A stretch of 64,000 nt of DNA from Planctomycetaceae bacterium (GTDB lineage Bacteria > Planctomycetota > Phycisphaerae > Sedimentisphaerales > UBA12454). The notes beneath the pieces were generated by a model that saw only the letters and a program-made list of their open reading frames with translations, was not told the DNA's origin and ran no database searches. Shown here piece after piece: positions 17,492 to 24,539 of the stretch. A program made the translations under genes and the position numbers. Location: assembly GCA_021371795.1 (NCBI GenBank), contig JAJFVK010000001.1, positions 1 through 64,000 on the forward strand, read 5' to 3'. How positions within the stretch are numbered: position 1 is the stretch's first letter; each line of letters begins with the position of its first letter.

Positions 17492-18819
17492 CAGTACTGT
17501 CCCATTAACTTGAGACCTAATTAGTATAACTATTTTAGATATACAATGTTACAACAAAAAACAACTGTTATCGATTTGAACGGGCTGGTATCCTGCGGTG
17601 AGATTTTATTATCACCAATCAGGAGTAGCACGGCCAATGAACAACGAACGTACAGTGTTTTCGCAAATACTCGATTTTATTCCAATGCATCAATTCAGAA
17701 CTTGCGTAAATCGATACAATGGCAACCATCGAGTAAAATCTTTTTCATGTTTCGATCAATATCTAACGATGGCATTTGCACAGCTAACTTATCGCGAAAG
17801 CTTAAGAGATATAGAAACCTGTTTAAACGCTTTACAAGGCAAGCTCTATCACTGCGGCTTTCGTGGAAAAGTTTCTCGCAACAACCTCGCCAACTCCAAC
17901 GAAAAAAGAGACTGGCGAATATATCACGACTTTGCACAGGTTCTCATTTCCAAAGCAAGACAGCTTTATGCCAACGAAGACTTCGGTGTTACATTGAAAA
18001 ACACAGTCTATGCTCTGGATGCAACCGTTATCGATTTATGCCTGTCGTTATTCCCATGGGCTCAGCACCGCCGGCACAAAAGTGCGATAAAGCTGCATAC
18101 ACTGATGGACTTAAAAGGCTCTATACCTACGTTTGTACGCATTACAAGCGGTGCGGTGCACGAAACTACCATCTTTCCAACGATACCTCTGGAGGCCTCT
18201 GCCATATATGTAATGGACAAAGGTTACACAGACTTCGAAACATTATACAGTTTTTCAAAGAGCAACTGCTTCTTCATTATCAGAGCCAAAAGAAATACAG
18301 TTTATTATCGCCGGTGTTCTCATCCGATAGACAAGAGCAGCAGCATAAGAAGCGACCAGACAATCCAATTAACCGGCCCAAAAACTTCAAGACTTTACCC
18401 GATACCACTGAGACGAATTACTTTTCGAGACGAAGAACAGCATCGTACTTTTGTATTTCTGACCAATCATTTTCAACTGGACGCATTGACTATTTGTCAG
18501 CTTTACAAACTGCGATGGCAGATCGAATTATTCTTCAAATGGATCAAACAACACCTGCGGATAAAATCTTTTTTCGGAACTTCCATCAATGCAGTCAAGA
18601 CGCAAATATGGATAGCTATCAGTGTTTATGTGCTTGTGGCGATAATCAAAAAGGAATTGAAGCTGGAGCGTTCATTACACGAAATACTCCAAATTATAAG
18701 TGTCCTACTTTTCGAGAAAACACCGCTAAAACAAGCACTTACGGAAAATTATTATGATTTTAAAGAGCAACAAAACTATAACCAACTGTCCTTATTCAAC
18801 TTATAATGGGACAGTACTG
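17492..18819 (+). mobile_element. IS4-family insertion sequence (complete)
   Basis: An approximately 1.33-kb element bounded by perfect inverted repeats of CAGTACTGTCCCATTA (17492-17507 and 18804-18819). If the true ends are TGTCCC..., the flanks GTAC/GTAC would be a 4-bp target duplication; because GTAC is palindromic this cannot be separated from a longer terminal repeat. One intact transposase gene fills it. It lies in an intergenic position upstream of the island's first gene and marks the island's right border. Confidence 0.85.
17637..18806 (+). CDS. IS4-family transposase (DUF4372 + DDE domain)
   Basis: A 389-aa transposase. The N-terminal DUF4372 domain reads MNNERTVFSQILDFIP and FSCFDQYLTMAFAQLTYRES. 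The DDE core follows: first Asp in ALDATVID, second in VMDKGYTDF, and Glu in the IS4 signature Y-2-R-3-E-6-K (YKLRWQIELFFKWIK). The start at MNNERTVF was chosen by family pattern, with AGGAG 11 bases upstream; a GTG 13 codons earlier is possible. No frameshift is seen, so it may be active. Confidence 0.93.
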   Translation: MNNERTVFSQILDFIPMHQFRTCVNRYNGNHRVKSFSCFDQYLTMAFAQLTYRESLRDIETCLNALQGKLYHCGFRGKVSRNNLANSNEKRDWRIYHDFAQVLISKARQLYANEDFGVTLKNTVYALDATVIDLCLSLFPWAQHRRHKSAIKLHTLMDLKGSIPTFVRITSGAVHETTIFPTIPLEASAIYVMDKGYTDFETLYSFSKSNCFFIIRAKRNTVYYRRCSHPIDKSSSIRSDQTIQLTGPKTSRLYPIPLRRITFRDEEQHRTFVFLTNHFQLDALTICQLYKLRWQIELFFKWIKQHLRIKSFFGTSINAVKTQIWIAISVYVLVAIIKKELKLERSLHEILQIISVLLFEKTPLKQALTENYYDFKEQQNYNQLSLFNL

Positions 18820-19045
18820 ATTGAAAATTGAAGATTGCAGAACTGAAAGAAGCAATATAAATCACCGGCTCTTTTACAAGTTAATATAGAAGTTTGGGAC
18901 GACGAGAACGAATAGTGAATAGTTAAGAGTGTCTTTTTAACGTTCAACATCGAACGTCCAACATTCAATATTGACGCTACGCGGTTTAAAAAAAATGAAT
19001 AGCATGGAACGCCGGTAGTTATCGCAAAAAAATAGGTGGCTGTCC
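18820..19045. repeat. Intergenic repeat debris after the IS
   Basis: No gene. The stretch contains a partial copy of the GAAGATTG palindrome module (18821-18837) and a GTTAAGAGTGT word (18920-18930). It also holds an imperfect palindromic run AACGTTCAACATCGAACGTC (18938-18957) and the word GGTGGCTGTCCCTAATTA (19036-19053) near the end of the next gene. All look like members of dispersed non-coding repeat families rather than genes. Confidence 0.5.
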
Positions 19046-19837
19046 CTAATTATTCAGTCTTCTTTTACAAGGTATTTGAGGATCATTGTAATCAAGCCAA
19101 GGTTTTATTACTGTTTTTGCTTCAACTATAAATTCATCAAGAGATAATTTTTTTAAGTAGCCTCCTGATCGCATCCCGTTTATGCCAACAATAATTATAC
19201 TTTTATTTGGCACCCAAAAGCCTACTCCTCCATCATTGGGATCTTTTATTGCTGGGAAATCTGAATCTATTTTTGATACAAGATCATTTTCTGCTCTAAA
19301 AATACCTCCTATTTTTACTGTATCTTGATCAAGATATTCTATTTGTAGTACTGGAACTTCATATGCATCTATTACTTCCAATGTGGATTCATCATAATAT
19401 TTACGAAAATAATTATTGGGATTTAGTACCCATTGATTATTAATCATTTTGGCAACTATTTTATTGTCCAAACTGGTTATTTTAGCAGAAACAAGGAGAC
19501 CCTCTTTTGTTTTTCTCAGAGAAAAATATACATTAGGCCCAAAAGGTTGTATGATTTGATTCAGCCCTGTAATTTTGATTATTTGCTCTCCAGACCTGTA
19601 CTGTATGCTATTTTTTTCATTGTTATTTATAGTATAAGAAACTTTTTGTTTTGGCTTTAACGCACCAAAGTTTTTTGGAGTTGGATCATAAAAAATTCCA
19701 ATAATAACTGACATGGTAGAAAGTATAATGAAGAAAATATTAAGGCGTCTTTTTGAAGAATCTTTTCTAGAATATAGTTGCCATATACTAATAATTAAGC
19801 ATATAACTGCAATTGAAAGTAAAATTACTTTTATCAT
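19046..19837 (-). CDS. Membrane-anchored hypothetical protein
   Basis: Not recognised. With the start at MIKVILLS (GAGAT just upstream) it is about 263 aa. There are two N-terminal membrane helices (VILLSIAVICLIISIWQL and IFFIILSTMSVIIGIF), then a ~200-residue hydrophilic domain rich in beta-like segments and Asn/Lys/Ile, probably outside the cytoplasm. The gene is visibly more AT-rich than the flanking genes, which suggests transfer. It stands alone between the IS and the DUF4239 gene. Confidence 0.65.
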   Translation of the reverse strand: MIKVILLSIAVICLIISIWQLYSRKDSSKRRLNIFFIILSTMSVIIGIFYDPTPKNFGALKPKQKVSYTINNNEKNSIQYRSGEQIIKITGLNQIIQPFGPNVYFSLRKTKEGLLVSAKITSLDNKIVAKMINNQWVLNPNNYFRKYYDESTLEVIDAYEVPVLQIEYLDQDTVKIGGIFRAENDLVSKIDSDFPAIKDPNDGGVGFWVPNKSIIIVGINGMRSGGYLKKLSLDEFIVEAKTVIKPWLDYNDPQIPCKRRLNN

Positions 19838-20009
19838 AACGAAATCTCTGTGAACTTCTGTGGCTAAATTAATAGCCAAAAGCTTAACGCCACGTACCAA
19901 TACTAAATATCAATAACTAATACAAATTATCGCATTTTGGTTTGGAATTGCAAGGCAAAAATCATACCTTATTTTTTGAAGATTTCTTGTTTAAACGGAT
20001 TCCATATAA

Positions 20010-20108
20010 TTTTTAATTTTTAATTATTAATGTTTAATTTTTAATTTTTAATTAAAAATTCAAAACTCAAAATTAAGAATTCTTCACTCTTAATTCTTCA
20101 CTCTTCAC
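20010..20108. repeat. AT-rich palindromic repeat cluster
   Basis: Iterated TTTTTAATT words form a near-palindrome with AATTAAAAATTC (about 20012-20062). CTTCACTCTTAATTCTTCAC with flanks follows at 20084-20108. The last part is the reverse complement of AGAGTGAAGA words found on the other side of the DUF4239 gene (21031-21050), so that gene is bracketed by inverted copies of the same motif. Confidence 0.6.
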
Positions 20109-20114
20109 TTATTT

Positions 20115-20876
20115 TTATCTTCCGAGTCTTTCGAGCGCGGTAGTGAGTGGGCCGGTTGAGGCCTGTATCATTCCGTCGAACGGCTTGCTGATATCCTCAA
20201 TCAGAAAAATCGCGGACGAAACCGACATTGCGCAAACGAGCAAAACAATAATCACCGTCGAATTGTACGGCGAAAACAAACCGCAGCTTACAAAAAGTAT
20301 CGTCAGCCAAAAAATAAGTATCACAAGCAGAGTCGCCGGCACAGTAACCTGCGACTGCTCCATCACGAGCCATCGCGACAGCATTAAATCGTTGCAAAGC
20401 TCCACCGCCTGGCTCTGAATCTGCGTTTGCGAAGCGGTCTGCGGCACAAGACTCCGCACGCCATCGAGCACAAGTTCCATTCCGACCGTTCTGCCGTTGG
20501 TCGGCATTTTCACAACTTTATTTTTATCTTTCACAGCCGAGCGTTCGACAATCGCCTGCAAAGTTGATTTCAAAATGACACGAGGCTCGTTGGCTTCGGG
20601 GCCGTAAATTTTCAAAACGCGGTCGAGCATAATAATTTTCGCACCGGATTGCGTGAACGCGGTGTTCGTCGAGTCCAGCGCATTTTTAGCCGAGCTAATC
20701 AGCAGACCCAAAACAAGAGCCGACAGCGTAGCGACAATCGCAATGCCGGTCTTCATCGCGTCTTTTGAGTCTTCACGCAAATGATGGTCAGGCAAAAGGC
20801 CGCGAAGATACATACCGAAAATCGCGCCGCCAAAAGCACATACGAAAGTTACTACACCGATTGTAATTGAGAACAT
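20115..20876 (-). CDS. DUF4239-family membrane protein
   Basis: A 253-aa integral membrane protein. An N-terminal pair of helices (ITIGVVTFVCAFGGAIFGMYL; GIAIVATLSALVLGLLISSAK) includes the conserved LxALVLGLLI and AF..SGAKIIMLDRVL patterns of DUF4239. A soluble helical centre follows, then two C-terminal helices (LVILIFWLTILFVSCGL; VIIVLLVCAMSVSSAIFLIEDISKPF). The family is distantly bestrophin-like and of unknown function. It is a single gene with repeat elements on both sides. Confidence 0.8.
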   Translation of the reverse strand: MFSITIGVVTFVCAFGGAIFGMYLRGLLPDHHLREDSKDAMKTGIAIVATLSALVLGLLISSAKNALDSTNTAFTQSGAKIIMLDRVLKIYGPEANEPRVILKSTLQAIVERSAVKDKNKVVKMPTNGRTVGMELVLDGVRSLVPQTASQTQIQSQAVELCNDLMLSRWLVMEQSQVTVPATLLVILIFWLTILFVSCGLFSPYNSTVIIVLLVCAMSVSSAIFLIEDISKPFDGMIQASTGPLTTALERLGR

Positions 20877-20929
20877 TTATTCAGCCTTTAAAAGCTAAAA
20901 GTGTAACTCGCAAAGGAGGAGATGTCAAT

Positions 20930-21050
20930 AAGAGTTAAAAACGAAGAGTTAAGAGTGTCCCCTCTGATTTTTCTTTTAAGTCCCCGTAAGGGGATTGTAA
21001 GAAGAAAAATCCTGAAGACTCGGGGATAAAAAGAACTAAGAGTGAAGAGT
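20930..21050. repeat. Composite palindromic repeat with CCCCTCTGA module
   Basis: AAGAGTTA-type arms enclose a hairpin module (20959-21025). It starts CCCCTCTGATTTTT and ends AAAAATCCTGAAGACTCGGGG, with an inner perfect stem-loop TCCCCGTAAGGGGA. The same ends occur at 33409-33458 and, inverted, at 51799-51849. It lies between the starts/ends of two minus-strand genes and has no open frame of note. Confidence 0.65.
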
Positions 21051-21112
21051 ATAAAAAAAATGGACAGTAAAAACTTTTACTATCCACTAACAACCATCAA
21101 CTAACGACTAAA

Positions 21113-21841
21113 TTATTTTCGTCTAATTTTGAAAAGCAAAATTCCGCCGGCGAGTATTGCGAGAGTAGAAGGTTCAGGAATAAACATCAGAGTACTATCC
21201 GGAGATGTACCCAAACCAAACACCGCAGAGTTCAAAACATCAGATTCAGCAAAACCTGTTACGCCGGAGAATGTAAACGTGATTGTATTCAAAACAAACA
21301 GCCTGTCGTTCAGACTCTGGGTCGCGACATCGCCGGCATAAATCGAGTAGTCTATTCCGCCGACAATGTTGCCGGGGAAATTATTTGTCATAGTCGAATT
21401 GCCGACCGTCCCCACGCCAAAGCCGAGATACGGATTGGCTGCCGCGTTGAACGCTGAAAAATACCATGTGTCGTCCTTTTTCGCGACGGCTTTTAAATCC
21501 GCATTGGCTGTTTGCAATGTGTCGGTTGAATTTTCATCCGTCTTGTAAACATCGCCGGTCGCAGACAGAAGCACAAGCTCCGGCCGCTGACCGATGCTGT
21601 TGTAAATGTCAAAATAATAACTGCTCAACAAATCGTCGGGACTGTTGGAGGCAGTCGTCGAGAGATTTGAAAGTCTGACCGTCAGTATGTCGCCGGAGAT
21701 TGCCATCTGCGATTCTAAAATCACCGCGTCGCCGGTAATTGAAACGCCTTCGACATGCTGAATGATGTTAGCTTCCGATTGAGCAGATAATAACATCAGC
21801 AATACAACGCAAAATACAGTTATAAACGCAATCTTTTTCAT
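21113..21841 (-). CDS. PEP-CTERM secreted protein (unknown fold)
   Basis: A 242-aa protein with an N-terminal signal peptide (IAFITVFCVVLLMLLSAQSEA). A beta-rich body follows, with residues such as ISGDILTVRLSNLS and LFVLNTITFTFSGVTGF that resemble cohesin/TNF-like exoproteins of planctomycetes. The C-terminal sorting signal is IPEPSTLAILAGGILLFKIRRK read as PEP motif, helix and basic tail. An exosortase would cleave the tail and anchor the protein at the surface. The exact fold is not recognised. Confidence 0.85.
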   Translation of the reverse strand: MKKIAFITVFCVVLLMLLSAQSEANIIQHVEGVSITGDAVILESQMAISGDILTVRLSNLSTTASNSPDDLLSSYYFDIYNSIGQRPELVLLSATGDVYKTDENSTDTLQTANADLKAVAKKDDTWYFSAFNAAANPYLGFGVGTVGNSTMTNNFPGNIVGGIDYSIYAGDVATQSLNDRLFVLNTITFTFSGVTGFAESDVLNSAVFGLGTSPDSTLMFIPEPSTLAILAGGILLFKIRRK

Positions 21842-22189
21842 AGCACAAAATCCGCTTGCGACTAAATGGATAGCACCACAAGCAAAAAAACATAAAATAT
21901 AGTTAGAAACGCAATCTTTTTAATGGTCTTTTCTGAAAAACCTAAACTCATCTTCGCTGCGGTGTCCATAAACAACCCCCTAACTGCTATTCATATTTAT
22001 GTTTATGTTTACATTGCAATGAAAACATACAAATTAAATTCGCAAATGCCAAATCGGACAGCATCAAAGTCCCATAAAGATTGAAGATTTAAGAATGAAG
22101 ATTGAAAATTATTATAAATATCCCGCCAAAGGCGTTCCTCAAATCTTCAATCTACAATATTCAATATTCATTTTTACAAGGAGCATATT
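21842..22189. repeat. Intergenic region with palindromic repeat copy
   Basis: Non-coding region between two divergent genes. At 22078-22170 it holds a modular palindrome: left arm AGATTGAAGATTTAAGAATG, core CCCGCCAAAGGCGTTCC with a GCC/GGC stem, right arm AATCTTCAATCTACAATATT. AAGGAG at the very end is the ribosome site of the ParB-like gene. No promoter stands out. Confidence 0.6.
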
Positions 22190-22816
22190 ATGACAAACGA
22201 AACGACAATTATCAGAATCCCATTGGAACAACTGCTTGTGCATCCGGAGAATCCTAACAGGATGAGCAAAGCGAATTTCGAGAAGCTCAAACTGCACATC
22301 AAAAAAACCGGCAATTACGAGCCGCTGATAGTCCGCAAGCATCCGGAGCGTGAGTACTTTTTCCAAATCATCAACGGCCATCACCGCGCAGAGGCGTTAA
22401 AGCAAATCGGCGCAAAGACCGCTGACTGTATTCAGTGGGACGCTGACGACAACCAAGTACGGATTTTATTAACGACGCTGAACCGGCTCGGAGGCAAAGA
22501 CGAATTGAGTATGAAAATCGAAATCATTAAAAAACTTTCAGAAAAATACAACAGCAAAGAGCTTAGTAAATTACTGCCGGACACAAAACAAGTCATTGAA
22601 AAACTTAAAAATATTACCAAGCCTCTGGAGAATTTCACGGCCGATGTAAAGGCGTATCTGCAAACGCTGGTGTTCTTTCTTACCGATGAACAACTAAAAA
22701 TCGTTCAAAAAGCAGTCTCAAAAACAGCCAAAAACAGCTCAAAAGCCGCGAAAAAAGCCCTTGCGATAACAAAAATCGCCTCAGAATGGTTAAATTTTAT
22801 CGAAAAGGAGGGATAA
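22190..22816 (+). CDS. ParB-like (ParB/Srx fold) protein
   Basis: A 208-aa protein. The N-terminal ParB N-domain reads IRIPLEQLLVHPENPNRMS, YEPLIVRKHPERE, FFQIINGHHRAEALKQIG and ADCIQWDADDNQVRILL. The GHHR motif is the CTP/nucleotide-binding GxRR-like box seen in phage-type ParB domains. No central HTH of chromosomal ParB is evident; the C-terminus is Lys-rich helix. AAGGAG precedes the ATG. The next gene follows after 4 bases and resembles a terminase small subunit, so a phage-derived DNA-handling role is more likely than chromosome segregation. Confidence 0.82.
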   Translation: MTNETTIIRIPLEQLLVHPENPNRMSKANFEKLKLHIKKTGNYEPLIVRKHPEREYFFQIINGHHRAEALKQIGAKTADCIQWDADDNQVRILLTTLNRLGGKDELSMKIEIIKKLSEKYNSKELSKLLPDTKQVIEKLKNITKPLENFTADVKAYLQTLVFFLTDEQLKIVQKAVSKTAKNSSKAAKKALAITKIASEWLNFIEKEG

Positions 22817-22820
22817 AACT

Positions 22821-23234
22821 ATGTCGATAACAAAAAAACACACCAAAATAATAGATGAATGGGTTCAAAATGAAGTGGATGAAACTGAATTAATCCAGAA
22901 ATACCGGATTTCTTTTAAAAAACTCTCAAAATTACTAAATTACAAACAAACTAAGGATGAAATCGATGGCAGACTCGAAGTTGCCAAAAAACGAAGCCAA
23001 CTGTTAATCGCAAAATATCTGCCAGTCGCAACGGCGAAATTAATCGAACTGTGCAACAGCGACAATAACGAAACCAGCAGAAAAGCCTGTATGGATTTAA
23101 TCAAAGAAGAATTACAAGAAAAATTCGCAGAACCCATAACTCAAACAGAAGCCCAGGAACCCGCACCAAAAATCGACAATGAAACAGCCTCGACAATTCT
23201 GGCAGTGCTTGCGGAAAAGAAAAAAAGGCCGTAA
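22821..23234 (+). CDS. Small helical protein, terminase-small-like
   Basis: A 137-aa, highly charged helical protein. Residues 1-55 (KIIDEWVQNEVDETELIQKY) could form an HTH. The centre (AKYLPVATAKLIELCNSDNNETSRKACMDLI) resembles the repeat seen in phage small terminase or phBC6A51-type proteins, where 'xARKACLDII' is common. The tail is Glu/Pro-rich. It is co-transcribed with the ParB-like gene. The assignment is tentative; an unpaired large terminase lies at 31857-33320. Confidence 0.5.
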   Translation: MSITKKHTKIIDEWVQNEVDETELIQKYRISFKKLSKLLNYKQTKDEIDGRLEVAKKRSQLLIAKYLPVATAKLIELCNSDNNETSRKACMDLIKEELQEKFAEPITQTEAQEPAPKIDNETASTILAVLAEKKKRP

Positions 23235-23279
23235 AAAGATTTCAGCGGTCTTGAATGCAAAATTAATTGAACAAACTAC

Positions 23280-23326
23280 TTGATTTAGTCGAATAAATAA
23301 TAGTATAATGCATACGGAGGTATGCA
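23280..23326 (+). promoter_or_regulatory. Promoter and palindromic operator/hairpin of the Panacea module
   Basis: A -35 box TTGATT (23280-23285), 18-base spacer and perfect -10 box TATAAT (23304-23309). Directly after is a perfect 7-bp inverted repeat TGCATAC-GGAG-GTATGCA (23309-23326) whose loop and right arm contain the Shine-Dalgarno GGAGG of the next gene. It may be an autoregulatory operator, an mRNA hairpin hiding the ribosome site, or both. Confidence 0.75.
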
Positions 23327-23330
23327 CACT

Positions 23331-23873
23331 ATGCCGAATAAAATCATTAAATTCCAATATGACGCCGAAAAAGCCAAACAGGCAGTCCTGTGGATGTTGT
23401 ATAAAAACAATGGCTCAATGGACAAACTCCAATTAGTAAAATTGTTTTTCCTTGCCGACAGAGAACATCTGGCAAAATATGGCAGGCCAATTATCGGCGG
23501 CACCTATTACACTATGAAGTATGGCCCAGTATGTTCAGAATTGAAAGATGCTATAGACAGGTTCCTTGACGGCAGTTTAGTTTTAGATGCAAAGCATAGA
23601 TTAGTTGCGAATGAAAAAACTACCACAGATTGGCTGTCTGAATCAGACTTGGAAGTACTGGACGACATTTATAAAAATTACGGTCATACCGACCCCTTTA
23701 GGCTAAGTGATATAACCCATAATCTTGAAGTATATAAAAAACACTGGCCGCCTAAAGAAGGACAACGGGAATTAATTCCTTACGAGGATTTTTTTGCCGA
23801 CTTAGATGACACCGCTAAAAAAATGCTCGAAATCATTTACGATGAGCAGGATGCATGGGCAGATTTTAGTTAA
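23331..23873 (+). CDS. Panacea-domain (DUF4065) antitoxin-like protein
   Basis: A 180-aa protein of the Panacea/SocA-like family. Seen: AEKAKQAVLWMLYKNNGSMDKLQLVKLFFLADREHLAKYGRPI and the signature YYTMKYGPVCSELKDAID (in short runs), then an acidic helical C-terminus. Panacea proteins are promiscuous antitoxins that neutralise many unrelated toxins. The ATG at 23331 is chosen because GGAGG lies 10 bases upstream; the ATG at 23322 is only one base from it. The stop overlaps the start of the next gene by one base (TAATG), the usual layout of a toxin-antitoxin pair. Confidence 0.88.
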   Translation: MPNKIIKFQYDAEKAKQAVLWMLYKNNGSMDKLQLVKLFFLADREHLAKYGRPIIGGTYYTMKYGPVCSELKDAIDRFLDGSLVLDAKHRLVANEKTTTDWLSESDLEVLDDIYKNYGHTDPFRLSDITHNLEVYKKHWPPKEGQRELIPYEDFFADLDDTAKKMLEIIYDEQDAWADFS

Positions 23874-24316
23874 TGGATTCATCTGATGATCTAAAATTTC
23901 GAGCTGTTTTTACTCAAGGTGGAGCATTCAGAGCAAAACTCACCGAAGATGGTAGCAGAAAAACTCGATATTATTTTGTTCTCAATTCTAATCCTCAAGC
24001 CGATGAATTAACAATTCTGTCAACTAGTACAACACAATTTGACTTACATAAAAATTGTAATGGTGGAGATGACATTCACATCCCACTTTCACCAAAAGAC
24101 TACAAAGAGTTTACTGAATACTGTTTAATATGTTGCAACAGACCTAAACAGTACAATAAGGAAAATTTGAAAAAACAATTAAAAAAACAAAAGTGGGAGC
24201 TATTGCCCGCCTTGCCAAATGAACTGCTGCAAAAAATTCTTCACGGTATTGCAAAAAGCAAGGTAATTCCGCCGATTTATAAAAAAATGATATTACCGGA
24301 AGAAAATAATATATAA
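23873..24316 (+). CDS. Candidate toxin partner of the Panacea protein
   Basis: A 147-aa protein with no firm family match. Its first half looks like a small beta barrel (FRAVFTQGGAFRAKL; KTRYYFVLNSNPQADELTILSTSTTQFD), which recalls PemK/MazF-like SH3 folds (xxHYFVVLN...P..DE..LLV..TS). The second half is helical and Lys-rich (KENLKKQLKKQKWELLPAL) and contains a CLICC cluster. It is translationally coupled to the Panacea antitoxin. The toxin role is inferred from context and the weak fold resemblance. Confidence 0.55.
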   Translation: MDSSDDLKFRAVFTQGGAFRAKLTEDGSRKTRYYFVLNSNPQADELTILSTSTTQFDLHKNCNGGDDIHIPLSPKDYKEFTEYCLICCNRPKQYNKENLKKQLKKQKWELLPALPNELLQKILHGIAKSKVIPPIYKKMILPEENNI

Positions 24317-24460
24317 CAACTAATCACTGTAGTAATTCAAATCGCAATTGTCATTACGAAGAATAAAAAAAGCACCGCTGCGCTGATGTTAATTGTAAAC
24401 GAGTGGACGAACAGGACTGAAGAGCGAAAATTTGTTTAGGAAAACAGAGTCGTAAATAAC

Positions 24461-24488
24461 TTGACAAAACAAAAGCAAGTGATACAGT
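24461..24488 (+). promoter_or_regulatory. Sigma-70-type promoter of the LamG gene
   Basis: TTGACA (24461-24466), a 16-base spacer and TACAGT (24483-24488), 51 bases before the GTG start. The remaining non-coding stretch from 24317 has no gene; a short word CAATTGTCATTACGAAG at about 24347 resembles a decayed REP-type repeat. Confidence 0.65.
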
Positions 24489-24539
24489 ATCTCTTGAATA
24501 CATATTCAAATATTGAACGTTATTTTAGGAGAGTTAACT

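Noticed and set aside
1-18819. Classical composite transposon
   Set aside because: The two bordering elements belong to different families, so their ends could not mobilise the island together in the usual way.
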